Positions 5,654-14,312 of a DNA stretch of 64,000 nucleotides are shown piece by piece. The notes under the pieces are model-generated. The model ran no database searches, was not told where the DNA came from, and worked only from the letters and a program-made list of their open reading frames with translations. The stretch covers positions 19,189 through 83,188 of the forward strand of contig JAFZRU010000030.1 in assembly GCA_017619755.1 (NCBI GenBank). Direction: 5' to 3'. The translations under genes and the position numbers were made by a program. The stretch comes from Prevotella sp. (lineage in GTDB: Bacteria > Bacteroidota > Bacteroidia > Bacteroidales > Bacteroidaceae). Positions within the stretch are counted from its first letter, which is position 1. Each line of letters opens with the position of its first letter.

Positions 5654-8194
5654 ATGCAAGAAAAAAGCAGCAGGACCAATCAACAAGCAAAGAACAGGAA
5701 ACGTAGGTCGAGCGGCCTTAAACTCTCCGCCGTCGTGAAACCCCCACGTATGTCGCTCACAGAGTGGCAGGTGAACTTGAGGAAGCAGATGGCCTTTGGT
5801 GAAACATACGCCATCCATCCGGTGGACGAGGAAAACCTGCCGGGGGAGTATGCCGTTTCTAACGCCTTGACCCGCCAGCAATACAAGGTGGTCTATAGGG
5901 GAGAGCGTAGCGAGTGGAACTATTGCTCTTGCATGGATTTCAAGACCTCGAGATTGGGCACTTGCAAGCACATTGAGGGTGTCAAGTTGTGGATAAAGGA
6001 CAAAAGAGGGCAGAGGGTGCATGAAGAACTGCCGCCTTACAGTTCGGTATATCTCTCCTATACCGACGGGCGCAAGGTGAAGATGCGCATTGGAGCAGAC
6101 CACAGGGCGGAATTCGAACGGCTCGCCACTCGCTTCCTTGACGACGACATGGTGCTGCCCGAGAAAAACTACCCGAGGTTTGGAGAGTTGCTCATGGAGG
6201 CACGGAAGATTGACGATACCTTCCGCTTCTATCCTGACGCCGTGGACCATATCCTTGAGACACGGGGACGCGCCATACGGCGACAGGTGGCAGGGAACTA
6301 TTCAGATGCAGACATCGACTCCCTCCTCAGCGTCTCGCTATACCCCTACCAGAGGGAAGGCGTGCGCTTCGCTTTTGAGAAGGGCAAGGCTGTCATCGCC
6401 GACGAGATGGGACTGGGCAAGACCATCCAGGCCATTGCTGCAGCGGAGATGTTCATGAAAGAACGCCTTGTGGAGTCGGTGCTCATCCTTTGCCCCACGT
6501 CGCTCAAATACCAATGGAAACGGGAGATAGAGCGGTTCACCCATACCGAGGCCCATGTGATAGAGGGGCATCATTTGCTCAGGGTGAAACAGTACAAAAG
6601 CGACAAGCCTTACAAGATTATTTCCTACAACAGCGCATGCAACGACATCAAGGCGCTGGGCTTCTTGGAGACCGACATGCTCATTATGGATGAGGTGCAA
6701 CGTCTGAAGAACTGGAACACCCAGATTTCCAAGGCCGCCAGGCGCATCAAGGCCAATTACGCTGTCATCCTCTCTGGCACTCCCTTGGAAAACCGCCTCG
6801 AGGAACTCTACTCCGTTATGGAATTCGTGGACCAGTACTGTCTCAGCCCCTTTTACCAATTCAAGGCTGATTACATTATGACCAATGAGACGGGAAAGGT
6901 GGTGGGATACCAGAACCTCAACGAAATAGGCCGACGTATCTCGGGCAGATTGATACGGCGCACCAAGAAACAGGTGGCGTTACAGATGCCCGGAAGGCAA
7001 GACAAGAACCTGTTCGTGCCTATGACCAAGGAACAAAAGGCCATACATGAGGAGTTCGAATTCAAAGTCCACATCATCGTGGACAAATGGAACCGCCTTC
7101 ATTTCATCACCGAGGCGGAACGGATGAGGCTTCTCACCCTCCTTTCACAGATGCGTATGGTGTGCGACAGCACATACATCCTCGACCAACAGACGCGCTA
7201 TGACACCAAGGTGGACGAGGTGATGAACATCCTCGCCGACATCTTCGACAACAGCAATGATGAGAAGGTGGTCATCTTCAGCCAGTGGGAGAGGATGACA
7301 CGCCTCATCGCATGGGAACTGGAACTTAGGGGCATCGGTTTTGAGAACCTCAACGGGAGCGTGCCGTCGAGAAAGCGGAAGGAAATCATCGACAATTTTA
7401 CCGACGACCCCGACTGCCGCGTCTTCCTCTCCACCGACGCCGGAAGTACCGGCCTCAACCTCCAGGTGGCCTCCACCTTGATCAACATCGACCTGCCGTG
7501 GAACCCCGCCGTGCTGGAGCAGCGCATCGCCCGCATCTACCGCATTGGCCAACTGCGAAACATCCAAGTCATCAACCTCGTCTCACACCACTCCTTTGAG
7601 GAGAAGATGCTCGACAAACTCAAATTCAAGACGGCCATGTTCGAGGGCGTGCTTGACAATGGAGAGGATGCCATCTTCATCGGAGACCAGTCGAAGTTGA
7701 AAGCTATGATGGACGACCTTAGTGCGATGATGGAGGAAAGGGATGACGAAGAGGACGTGGTGGACGACGCCACGGAAGAGGAGAGCACGATGGCCGACAA
7801 GGAGAACCAACCTCTTCCGAACGACGAGGCGGACAGTTCACCCGACTTGCCTTCGGATGAGAATACGGAGGAAACACCCACACTCCTTGCAGAGATGGAA
7901 ACACCGGGTGGTGATTCCACGAACAAGCCCACAAGGGAGGAAGGCCCAGCCACGCCCGAGAAAAGGGAGAAGGATGGTGGTGGCGTGCCGCAGTCGCCCA
8001 AGGCATTGGTGGAGCAGGGGATGTCGTTCCTCTCTGGTCTGGCTCGCACCTTGCAATCACAGGAGGAGACGGAGAAGTTGGTGGATGCCATTGTGCATAC
8101 GGATGAGAAGGGGGAGACCGTCTTGCGCATCCCGGTGCCAGACAAACAGGCCGTCAAGTCGGTCCTTGGAATGCTTGGCAAGTTGTTTGGGTGA
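5654..8194 (+). CDS. SWIM-domain SNF2-family helicase
   Basis: The 846-residue protein starts with a basic tail, then a SWIM zinc finger (CSCMDF at about residue 90, then CKH about 13 residues later). A full SNF2/Rad54 ATPase follows: Walker A DEMGLGKT near residue 250, motif II DEVQ near 346, motif III SGTPLENR near 375, and a C-terminal helicase half with GSTGLNLQ and QRIARIYRIGQ. SNF2 proteins translocate on duplex DNA and remodel or displace proteins. Bacterial SWIM-SNF2 relatives include RapA-like and genome-maintenance proteins, but the exact role here is unknown. The last 150 residues are acidic and low-complexity (runs of D, E, P, S) and end in a short helical segment. It stands 30 nt before a ComEC-like gene, possibly one transcript. 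The start was chosen from the promoter box. Confidence 0.88.
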   Translation: MQEKSSRTNQQAKNRKRRSSGLKLSAVVKPPRMSLTEWQVNLRKQMAFGETYAIHPVDEENLPGEYAVSNALTRQQYKVVYRGERSEWNYCSCMDFKTSRLGTCKHIEGVKLWIKDKRGQRVHEELPPYSSVYLSYTDGRKVKMRIGADHRAEFERLATRFLDDDMVLPEKNYPRFGELLMEARKIDDTFRFYPDAVDHILETRGRAIRRQVAGNYSDADIDSLLSVSLYPYQREGVRFAFEKGKAVIADEMGLGKTIQAIAAAEMFMKERLVESVLILCPTSLKYQWKREIERFTHTEAHVIEGHHLLRVKQYKSDKPYKIISYNSACNDIKALGFLETDMLIMDEVQRLKNWNTQISKAARRIKANYAVILSGTPLENRLEELYSVMEFVDQYCLSPFYQFKADYIMTNETGKVVGYQNLNEIGRRISGRLIRRTKKQVALQMPGRQDKNLFVPMTKEQKAIHEEFEFKVHIIVDKWNRLHFITEAERMRLLTLLSQMRMVCDSTYILDQQTRYDTKVDEVMNILADIFDNSNDEKVVIFSQWERMTRLIAWELELRGIGFENLNGSVPSRKRKEIIDNFTDDPDCRVFLSTDAGSTGLNLQVASTLINIDLPWNPAVLEQRIARIYRIGQLRNIQVINLVSHHSFEEKMLDKLKFKTAMFEGVLDNGEDAIFIGDQSKLKAMMDDLSAMMEERDDEEDVVDDATEEESTMADKENQPLPNDEADSSPDLPSDENTEETPTLLAEMETPGGDSTNKPTREEGPATPEKREKDGGGVPQSPKALVEQGMSFLSGLARTLQSQEETEKLVDAIVHTDEKGETVLRIPVPDKQAVKSVLGMLGKLFG

Positions 8195-8224
8195 TAGCAG
8201 GGAGGCAATTCTGTCGTCAATGAG

Positions 8225-9751
8225 ATGAGAACCAACGGCCCCCTCCAACTCTTCCCCCTGCTGCGCGTGGCGGCTTTCATGGCCCTTGGGGTCTTCGCCG
8301 GCCACGAGACGGGCGGGGGTGTGCCTTCGGAGGGGTGGTTGGGTCTGCTCGTGCTTTCACTTGCTGCTGCCTTGGTGGTACGAAAGCAGGCCTTGACGCA
8401 GGGGATGCTCATTTGCCTGACCGTCTTCTGTCTCGGTGGTTTTTTGGTGAGGAGGGAGGAGGCCAAACTGCTACGGCCTTTGCCCCGTGGTGATGTCACC
8501 TACCGTGCCGTGGTGGCCTCGCAGCCGGTGGAGCGAGGCAAGGTGGTGAGGATGGACCTGTGGACCCTTGAGGGCGAGGGCATGCCCCGCAAGGTGAAGG
8601 CCGCGATACTCAAGGACACACTTACCAACAGACATGCCAGCTTGAACGTGGGCGACGGCATCATCGCCATTTCGCGGATGCAGCCGCCGGAAAATTACTA
8701 CCATTCCAATTTCTCCTATCCCCTCTATCTGCGCTGCCATGGTTTCACCGCCACCACCCTCGTCATGCCCGACGATTGGCGAAAGGCGGCCCTCAGTTTG
8801 CAGCGGCTGTCCTATCTCGACCGCACCATCCTCGCCGCCATGCGTTTCCGGCAGGCCACGCTGCGCCACTATCTCACCCTGGGTCTCGACGACGAGGAGA
8901 TGGCTGTGGCAGTGGCCATGGCCTTGGGCGACAAGTCCAGGCTCACCAATGACTTGCGTGATGTCTATTCTGTTTCCGGGGCCTCGCACGTCCTGGCGCT
9001 TTCCGGCCTCCATCTTGGCATCATCTACGTACTGCTTTCCTTGTTGGTAGGCTTGGGGCGACGCGGAGTCCTGCACGAGATGGTGGTCATCCTCGGCATT
9101 TGGTGCTACGCCGTCTTCACCGGCCTCTCACCGTCGGTGGTGAGGGCGGCGGTGATGCTCACCATCTATGCCGCCACAGGACTGCTCCGGCGTGACCGCA
9201 TGTCGCTCAACGCATTGGCTCTTACGGCCATTGTCATGATGGCGGTCAATCCCCTCTGCCTCTACGACGTGGGCTTCCAGATGTCGTTCATGGCCGTTCT
9301 CGCCATCCTGGTATATTACAAGCCAACATACCACCTGGTGCCGGTGGAGTTCCTGCAGCGGCATCGGGTGGTGAAATGGGCATGGGCTTTGGTGGTGGTG
9401 TCATGTTGTGCGCAATTGGGCACGGTGCCGCTCACGGCATACTATTTCGGACGCTTCTCCGTGTATTTCCTTCTCACCAATTTCTTCGTGGTGCCGTTGG
9501 CCACGTTAGTGCTATACCTCACGGCGGCCATGCTTGTCTCGGCGCTCGTGCCGGCCTTGCTACCATGGACAGCGAAAGCATTGTCTGCAGTCGTGGGGCT
9601 GCAGACGACGCTGGTGAAATGGGTGTCAGGACTTCCGGGAGCAAGCGTGGAGGGATTGGCGACAAGCCGCTTGCAACTGTTTCTCGTCTATGTGGCCATT
9701 GCCGCCCTCTCTTTTGTGGCTTGGCGTTTTGTGCGCAGTCGCTCCCGATAA
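8225..9751 (+). CDS. comEC: ComEC/Rec2-family DNA-uptake channel
   Basis: The 508-residue polytopic membrane protein has an N-terminal DUF4131-type region (first membrane helices plus a soluble beta domain to about residue 180), followed by the ComEC competence domain. The family signature GASHVLALSGLHLGI is near residues 251-265, followed by many hydrophobic helices. ComEC forms the inner-membrane pore that brings single-stranded DNA into the cytoplasm during transformation. The C-terminal metallo-beta-lactamase domain found in long forms is absent, which is common in Bacteroidetes. It follows the SNF2 gene closely. Natural competence is not proven by this gene alone. Confidence 0.88.
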   Translation: MRTNGPLQLFPLLRVAAFMALGVFAGHETGGGVPSEGWLGLLVLSLAAALVVRKQALTQGMLICLTVFCLGGFLVRREEAKLLRPLPRGDVTYRAVVASQPVERGKVVRMDLWTLEGEGMPRKVKAAILKDTLTNRHASLNVGDGIIAISRMQPPENYYHSNFSYPLYLRCHGFTATTLVMPDDWRKAALSLQRLSYLDRTILAAMRFRQATLRHYLTLGLDDEEMAVAVAMALGDKSRLTNDLRDVYSVSGASHVLALSGLHLGIIYVLLSLLVGLGRRGVLHEMVVILGIWCYAVFTGLSPSVVRAAVMLTIYAATGLLRRDRMSLNALALTAIVMMAVNPLCLYDVGFQMSFMAVLAILVYYKPTYHLVPVEFLQRHRVVKWAWALVVVSCCAQLGTVPLTAYYFGRFSVYFLLTNFFVVPLATLVLYLTAAMLVSALVPALLPWTAKALSAVVGLQTTLVKWVSGLPGASVEGLATSRLQLFLVYVAIAALSFVAWRFVRSRSR

Positions 9752-9762
9752 CTGGTAGAGGC

Positions 9763-10206
9763 TTATTGTCCCGGCTCGTATTTAATGACGAAGCCGTAGG
9801 TGTAGTGGGGGTCGTTTCTCACCGGTGAAGTGTAAAGCACGAGTGGTCCTTTGCGGAATTTGCGGTCTGGTCCTTGTCCGCCGAGGAAGCGGTAGCCACA
9901 CTGCCGTGCGGAACCTTCCACCTCGCGTGGTGAGGGCGTGGTGGGGAAGAGGAATTTCATATAGTCCACGTTGTTGCCGGCAACGATGAGCATGGCATCC
10001 ACTTTTTGTTTCTTGGACGAGTAATAGATGAAGTCGCCTCTGCGGGTGATTTTCTTGAAGCCTTCTTGCTTCATCACTTTCTGAGCCGTCTTGATGTCCA
10101 CGCGCATGGCGTAGTCGGCGATGTGGAGGGCGGTGTTCATCGCTTGGGCGTTAGCATACAGGCAAAACACCATGGTGCACAAGAAGAAAAGCAACGTTTT
10201 TTTCAT
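9763..10206 (-). CDS. Secreted protein of unknown function
   Basis: The 147-residue protein has a clear signal peptide (MKKTLLFFLCTMVFCLYANA, cut after AQA). The mature part is basic with mixed alpha-beta character (FIYYSSKKQKVDAMLIV, then YTYGFVIKYEPG at the end). I recognise no catalytic motif. It converges with the ComEC gene, stopping 12 nt from it, and has its own promoter box at 10235-10242. Confidence 0.75.
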   Translation of the reverse strand: MKKTLLFFLCTMVFCLYANAQAMNTALHIADYAMRVDIKTAQKVMKQEGFKKITRRGDFIYYSSKKQKVDAMLIVAGNNVDYMKFLFPTTPSPREVEGSARQCGYRFLGGQGPDRKFRKGPLVLYTSPVRNDPHYTYGFVIKYEPGQ

Positions 10207-10234
10207 TGGTTGAAAGATATTGGTTAGTAAAATG

Positions 10235-10242
10235 CAAAAATA
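10235..10242 (-). promoter_or_regulatory. -7 box for the secreted-protein gene
   Basis: Read on the minus strand this is TATTTTTG, followed by a leader of about 23 nt to the ATG at 10206. No clear -33 box. Confidence 0.5.
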
Positions 10243-10334
10243 ATGGTTTTTTTTGAAAAGAGAGAAGAAAAAGCATCAATTATGTAAAGAATGGAGAAAA
10301 ATCGTGAAAAAGATGCTTTTTCCCATCACATTTT

Positions 10335-10365
10335 TTTGCAAATCCATAAAAAAGTGTTATTTTTG
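10335..10365 (+). promoter_or_regulatory. Consensus promoter of candidate small RNA
   Basis: TTTG at 10335-10338, a 19-nt spacer, and TATTTTTG at 10358-10365. No protein-coding frame follows on this strand, so the promoter must serve an untranslated RNA. Confidence 0.75.
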
Positions 10366-10370
10366 CCCCA

Positions 10371-10602
10371 TAATTGATTGAGAAATTAAAACACATCTTT
10401 GACGATACATAAAAAAAGCGGTGGGGCGTAGTACGTCCGACTCGCAATATCATTTCATATATTTACTCGACAGGATATTTGAGTGTTAGTTTCAGGGTAT
10501 ATTCATTTTAAAAGACAATTTTCAATGCTGATCTTTTAATTCTGTGACACCCGACAATTCCCCCACCGTGAGGTGCGGGAATTGAAGGGGGTCATTTTTT
10601 TT
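10371..10602 (+). ncRNA. Candidate structured small RNA (possibly 6S-like)
   Basis: A strong promoter is followed by about 230 nt without an open frame, ending in a hairpin (AATTCCCCCACC / GGTGCGGGAATT) and eight T at 10595-10602. Distal segments pair: AGAAATTAAAA (10381-10391) with TTTTAATTCT near 10535, and CGGTGGGG near 10419 with CCCCACCG near 10562, giving a long rod that competes with the terminal hairpin. Length, long-range closing stem and isolation recall 6S RNA, which in this order is the Bacteroidales-1 type, but I cannot confirm the family. It converges with the minus-strand gene at 10612. Confidence 0.6.
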
Positions 10603-10611
10603 GTGGCTTCC

Positions 10612-11781
10612 TTAATCCCACACATATATCCAGTAGTCGGTCAGGATGGTCATCCACACCGAACTCATCTCGCGCAGGATGTAGTATTGCACGCTCTCCC
10701 CGCCGAAGAGGCGTATGTAAAGTTCCAAACCCTCGTCGGTGGCCACGATGCAGTGGATTTCAGGGGCGTGCTCCATGAAGTTGCCCTCGTCATCGACAAA
10801 CCATATCGACTGGTCTTCGTCGCCGGCTGTTCCATGGAATTCCCAAGTGGAGACCACTTCACCCTCAGCTATGCAGACGAGAGCCGCCAATGCGTCTTTG
10901 CCTTGGTGCTCGAACTGCACGGCATAGAACGAGCGTTCCGCCGTCTCTACGGAGGCGAGCCATCGGCTTTCCTTGATGCGGCGGCCGCCGTAGTAGTCGC
11001 TGATGAGGCGGCATGCGTATTCTCCGGCTTTTTTTATTGGCTCGCCATCCTTCCATCTGCTGTATTGCAGCAGTATGTGGTGGTCGAAGAAACTGTTTTT
11101 CACCACCCAGGGGCATATTTCCACGTCGTTGTAGCCGCGAAACATCTTGGCCACGATGGAGGGGGTGTTGAGTTTGAAAGTGTAGTTCATGTTGTCCTTC
11201 AGCACCGTTCCATTCTCATCGACTTTCTTGTCTGGGTTCTGTGAAGTTAACCGCACGCTATTCTTGTGGGGCTTGAAAATCATTTGGTTGTATGCCTTGA
11301 TGTCGGCGATGCGCTCGGGGCCTTCCACCACCGTCTTGAAGATGTTGGCGTTCTTGGAGGCTTCGCGCACGGGGAGAGGTCGCTCGCGCAGGGTGATGTC
11401 GTTGGCGGGTGTCTTTGAACGGCCGAGGTCGTTGAGGTCGCGCCAGTAGATTTCTTCGGACAGCACGTTCTTGCCCACCACTTGTGCCTTCAGGTTGTTG
11501 CCGGAGGGGGTGAGCATCACCATGGACTTTTCATCCATTGTGGAGAGAAGGAGTGCATAGCCTAAGGGTGAGGCTTGCTGTTGTGGCAGGAGGCAGTATT
11601 TCTGTGGATGGATGGTGGTGCCGGCAAAGCTGTTCTCAAAGTGCATGATGGCTGCCTCGCACTTGTCGGCATACCATTGATTGGCCTTCGTTTCTCTTTC
11701 GTAATCGTCCTGGGCCTGCAGGGCGGTTGTGATGGACAGCAAGGCTGTCAGCGTGATGATGATTTGCTTGAGGTGTCTCAT
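10612..11781 (-). CDS. Secreted protein of unknown function
   Basis: The 389-residue protein starts MRHLKQIIITLTALLSITTALQA, a signal peptide with cleavage before QDD. The rest is soluble, aromatic and acidic, with no motif I know. I reject an upstream start at 11814 because it falls inside a 16-bp hairpin and adds a hydrophilic stretch before the signal peptide. It is the last gene of a same-strand series with PqqD-like, S26-like and HprK-like genes and may be exported cargo or a partner of that system, but this rests only on position. Confidence 0.7.
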   Translation of the reverse strand: MRHLKQIIITLTALLSITTALQAQDDYERETKANQWYADKCEAAIMHFENSFAGTTIHPQKYCLLPQQQASPLGYALLLSTMDEKSMVMLTPSGNNLKAQVVGKNVLSEEIYWRDLNDLGRSKTPANDITLRERPLPVREASKNANIFKTVVEGPERIADIKAYNQMIFKPHKNSVRLTSQNPDKKVDENGTVLKDNMNYTFKLNTPSIVAKMFRGYNDVEICPWVVKNSFFDHHILLQYSRWKDGEPIKKAGEYACRLISDYYGGRRIKESRWLASVETAERSFYAVQFEHQGKDALAALVCIAEGEVVSTWEFHGTAGDEDQSIWFVDDEGNFMEHAPEIHCIVATDEGLELYIRLFGGESVQYYILREMSSVWMTILTDYWIYVWD

Positions 11782-11799
11782 GATGTCTTTGGTGTAAAG

Positions 11800-11834
11800 C
11801 AAGCGGTGCGTCACCCCGGGTGATGCACCGCTTG
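11800..11834 (-). terminator. Strong intercistronic hairpin, no T-run
   Basis: A 16-bp stem (one G-T wobble) with a 3-nt loop lies between the PqqD-like gene and the downstream secreted-protein gene. Without a T-run it may act as an mRNA-processing or stability element or as a weak terminator. Confidence 0.6.
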
Positions 11835-11854
11835 TGTGAATGATGCTTTTGTTG

Positions 11855-12142
11855 TTACGGCTCTACGATTTCGGCCTCCAACCATTTCTGTACGAGGGCC
11901 TCCACGTCTGCTCTCACCGCGTTGGGGTCGAGCGGACTTTCGTCCTCATTCTGATAGTTTTCCACCAAAAGCTTCACCAGGTCGTCGATGGTGAATTCCT
12001 TTCCGCTGACTTTTTCCCAAAGGAAGGCGGAGGTCTCGTTCATGCTGATGACGTTGGTGTAGTCGATGTTCTCTTTTCCCTCTGCTACCATGATCTGCTC
12101 ACCGCAAATCTCGCGCAGGGCGAATCCTGTCTTTGCTTTCAT
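11855..12142 (-). CDS. PqqD-like peptide-recognition protein
   Basis: The 95-residue protein has the PqqD fold pattern: N-terminal strands with GFALREICGEQIMVA, a central ISMNETSAFLWEKVSG motif, then helices rich in DDLVKLLVENY and ADVEALVQKWLE. PqqD-type domains are RiPP recognition elements that bind leader peptides for a modifying enzyme. Here no radical-SAM partner is adjacent. Instead the neighbours are an S24/S26-like protein, whose stop overlaps this start as ATGA, and an HprK-like kinase. This three-gene arrangement suggests a peptide or protein modification pathway. Family assignment is good. The substrate is unknown. Confidence 0.82.
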   Translation of the reverse strand: MKAKTGFALREICGEQIMVAEGKENIDYTNVISMNETSAFLWEKVSGKEFTIDDLVKLLVENYQNEDESPLDPNAVRADVEALVQKWLEAEIVEP

Positions 12143-12783
12143 TGTTGTCTATTATTTATGGTTGTTTGTTTTTTTTTGCCGTATTTTGCCACCAACTCGT
12201 CGATGGCTTCTTGTTTCAGGGGTGGGTATGCCTTGAGCTTGAAGATGTTGAGCCATCCATAGCGGTAGGCAAGGAGGAGCCAGCGGCGCATGAAGGTGAA
12301 TTTCACCCAGAACCAGGAGTAGGCCTTCCATTTCAAACCGTCGGTTCTGTCCACTTTCAGTCGGCCCTTGCGGATGAAGCCGATGACCCCGCAGCGGAAG
12401 TCGGAGGTCTTGCAGTATTCGCAGCCGAAATTGCCATCGCCCATGAGGGTGACGTCGTCGTCTTCGATTTTCATGATGCGATGCAGCACATAATGCCCTT
12501 TCTCTATCTCTGCAAGCACGGGGTCGCCCACTTTCACTCCTTCCGGCGTGGTGAAGATGGCCAGGTCGCGTTCGTTTTCCAAGAAGGGCCGCATGCTGTT
12601 GCCTCTCAGGCGCAGGGTGCAGGTCTTGCCTTTCTGCACATCTTCGATGAGCAACGGGAATAGAATGGCGTTGGGGATGGGGACGTTGTTCTCCAACCCT
12701 CTGTCCACGGAGCGGTTACCACCGTCGTGGCGTCTCACCCTGGCCACGATGCGGTCACTGAAGGTTTTGGGTTCTTTTGGCAT
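12139..12783 (-). CDS. S24/S26-family peptidase-like protein
   Basis: The 214-residue protein contains the S24/S26 signature GNSMRPFL near residue 60, with a catalytic-type serine, then strands DLAIFTTPEGVKVGDPVLAE and HYVLHRIMKI, and a GDGNF turn, as in signal peptidase I and LexA-like proteases. The lysine of the Ser-Lys dyad is not obvious in the usual place (LHRI where type I peptidases have a K or R region). It has no clear N-terminal membrane anchor, and the C-terminus is basic and aromatic (KFTFMRRWLLLAYRYGWL) and may touch the membrane. It sits between the HprK-like gene (10-nt gap) and the PqqD-like gene (4-nt overlap). A role in releasing a leader peptide is inference. Confidence 0.75.
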   Translation of the reverse strand: MPKEPKTFSDRIVARVRRHDGGNRSVDRGLENNVPIPNAILFPLLIEDVQKGKTCTLRLRGNSMRPFLENERDLAIFTTPEGVKVGDPVLAEIEKGHYVLHRIMKIEDDDVTLMGDGNFGCEYCKTSDFRCGVIGFIRKGRLKVDRTDGLKWKAYSWFWVKFTFMRRWLLLAYRYGWLNIFKLKAYPPLKQEAIDELVAKYGKKKQTTINNRQQ

Positions 12784-12793
12784 GGCTGGCAGG

Positions 12794-13693
12794 TTATTTC
12801 ACTGCGATGGCGGCGTTGCACACCTCTGCCGCTTCCCTGTTGGGTAGGCAGTGGAGGATGCTCACCTTGGTTTTCTGAACGATTTTCGACACGGTGTCAC
12901 CCACGCGGTGGTAAGTGGGTACATCCCATTTGAGGGAGGAGCACGATGGCAGCACGGAGGTGAATGCCTCGATGGGTGAGAGCGGCTCCACCCAGTTGTG
13001 GTCATCGCGGTCGATGCGTGTGAGAGCTCCCAAGGGAGCCTTGATGTTTCGGTAGCAAGGTGTCTTTCCACTCCATGGGCTTCCATAAATGTATGGCTTT
13101 CCGTCAATGACGCGTATGACGGGGTTGTCGTCGTTCATCAGGTCGCAACCGGGGAGGAAACGCAGCCACATGCTCACTTGTGTGGACTTTCCCGTTCCAC
13201 TGATAGCGTGGAAGGCGTATCCGTAACCGTTCTGTCTCACCAACGATGCGTGTATGAGGACGGTGTCCTTGAAACTCCCTGCCACGGCATAGCTGAGCAT
13301 CATGGCATTGTGTATGCCGAAGCTTCGCATATCGTAGTTGCCGGTGAGTGCGCATTTCACTTGCTTTCCATCTGGTGTGATTTGAAACATGCTGCATTCG
13401 ATGCCTTGCATGTCCTTGAAGATGAACTGGTGTCCTCCCACTTCCAGTTCGTCCACGATGATGCTTCCGTTGCCGGTTTCAAACTCCCTGATGCGCTCCC
13501 TTTGTGCTTTGGGAATGGGTTTGAGGTCGTCGTCGATGGTGATTTCGAAAAGCAGTTCATGACCTTCTGCACTATCCACCAGGAAGGGGTAGTATGAGCG
13601 CATCAGGTTCATGTTGTTGTGCTTGGTGTCAAGGAAATTGACTTTCACATAGTGTTCGCCTATGCAGAAAAACCTTGTTTCTTGATTGTTCAT
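12794..13693 (-). CDS. HPr-kinase-like P-loop protein
   Basis: About 299 residues. A P-loop AISGTGKST lies in the middle, followed by DLMNDDNPVIRVIDGKPYIYGSPWSGK, which matches the HprK/P C-terminal kinase domain (Walker A, then the acidic ND..D segment and the GSPW loop). The N-terminal half is unlike classical HprK. HprK phosphorylates a serine on a small protein. In RiPP-type clusters, HprK-like proteins are linked with PqqD-like proteins. I start at the ATG at 13693. The longer frame begins with TTG inside the upstream stop. The gene is part of a tight unit with the S26-like and PqqD-like genes. Confidence 0.8.
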   Translation of the reverse strand: MNNQETRFFCIGEHYVKVNFLDTKHNNMNLMRSYYPFLVDSAEGHELLFEITIDDDLKPIPKAQRERIREFETGNGSIIVDELEVGGHQFIFKDMQGIECSMFQITPDGKQVKCALTGNYDMRSFGIHNAMMLSYAVAGSFKDTVLIHASLVRQNGYGYAFHAISGTGKSTQVSMWLRFLPGCDLMNDDNPVIRVIDGKPYIYGSPWSGKTPCYRNIKAPLGALTRIDRDDHNWVEPLSPIEAFTSVLPSCSSLKWDVPTYHRVGDTVSKIVQKTKVSILHCLPNREAAEVCNAAIAVK

Positions 13694-13716
13694 GAGTTGG
13701 ATGGGTTGGTTGCTTG

Positions 13717-14271
13717 TCAATGGCGGGGTGGGATGGTCGGGGGCAGCTCGTCGCCGTTAGCGGCGCGCTTCGAGGACTCCAATGTCCCGCTCTTTTTCTT
13801 CTTTTTCGATTTCTCCGCCCGCTTGGCGGCTTTGGTGTCGATGGTTGTCTCTTCGGCCCCCTCGTGATGCTCGGCTGTGAAGCGGAACTCCTCCTCGTCA
13901 AGGATGCGAATGTCGTAGTTGCTGGGACGCTTCTTGGTGCCGTTGAATTTTTTGCGCATCTTCTCGTATTTCTTCAGGATGTCTTTCTCCTTGGTGGCGA
14001 AGCTGACGAGGCAAGTGCGTGCGTCGAAGCCTCTGCCGGAGAAATGACTTTTCAGTTGGTTGGAGTAGTTGGAGCGACCTTCCAAGAAGCCGGTCTTTTC
14101 GTCCACCCATGCGCTGTCGAGAATTTGTATCTCAGTGATATAGACCACGGAGTCGTTGAACGATGCCGAGGTGCCGAAGATGTAGATGGGTGTGCAGCGC
14201 ACCTTCCCCACAGCCGCGATGCTCGTCAGCATTATGGCTCCCAAGACGATGGCTAAAAATGTTTGTCTCAT
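13717..14271 (-). CDS. Secreted basic-tailed protein of unknown function
   Basis: The 184-residue protein has a signal peptide (MRQTFLAIVLGAIMLTSIAAVG), a middle region with TPIYIFGTSASFNDSVVYITEIQ and CLVSFATKEKDILKKYEKMRKKF, and a lysine-rich tail (KRAEKSKKKKKSG) ending in prolines. I recognise no domain. It lies 41 nt after rpoD and 23 nt before the HprK-like gene on the same strand. The ATG at 14271 is preferred over a TTG one codon earlier. Confidence 0.72.
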   Translation of the reverse strand: MRQTFLAIVLGAIMLTSIAAVGKVRCTPIYIFGTSASFNDSVVYITEIQILDSAWVDEKTGFLEGRSNYSNQLKSHFSGRGFDARTCLVSFATKEKDILKKYEKMRKKFNGTKKRPSNYDIRILDEEEFRFTAEHHEGAEETTIDTKAAKRAEKSKKKKKSGTLESSKRAANGDELPPTIPPRH

Positions 14272-14312
14272 CAATGGTTTTGTCTTTATACCTTAAAAAA
14301 ATGCCCCATGGC

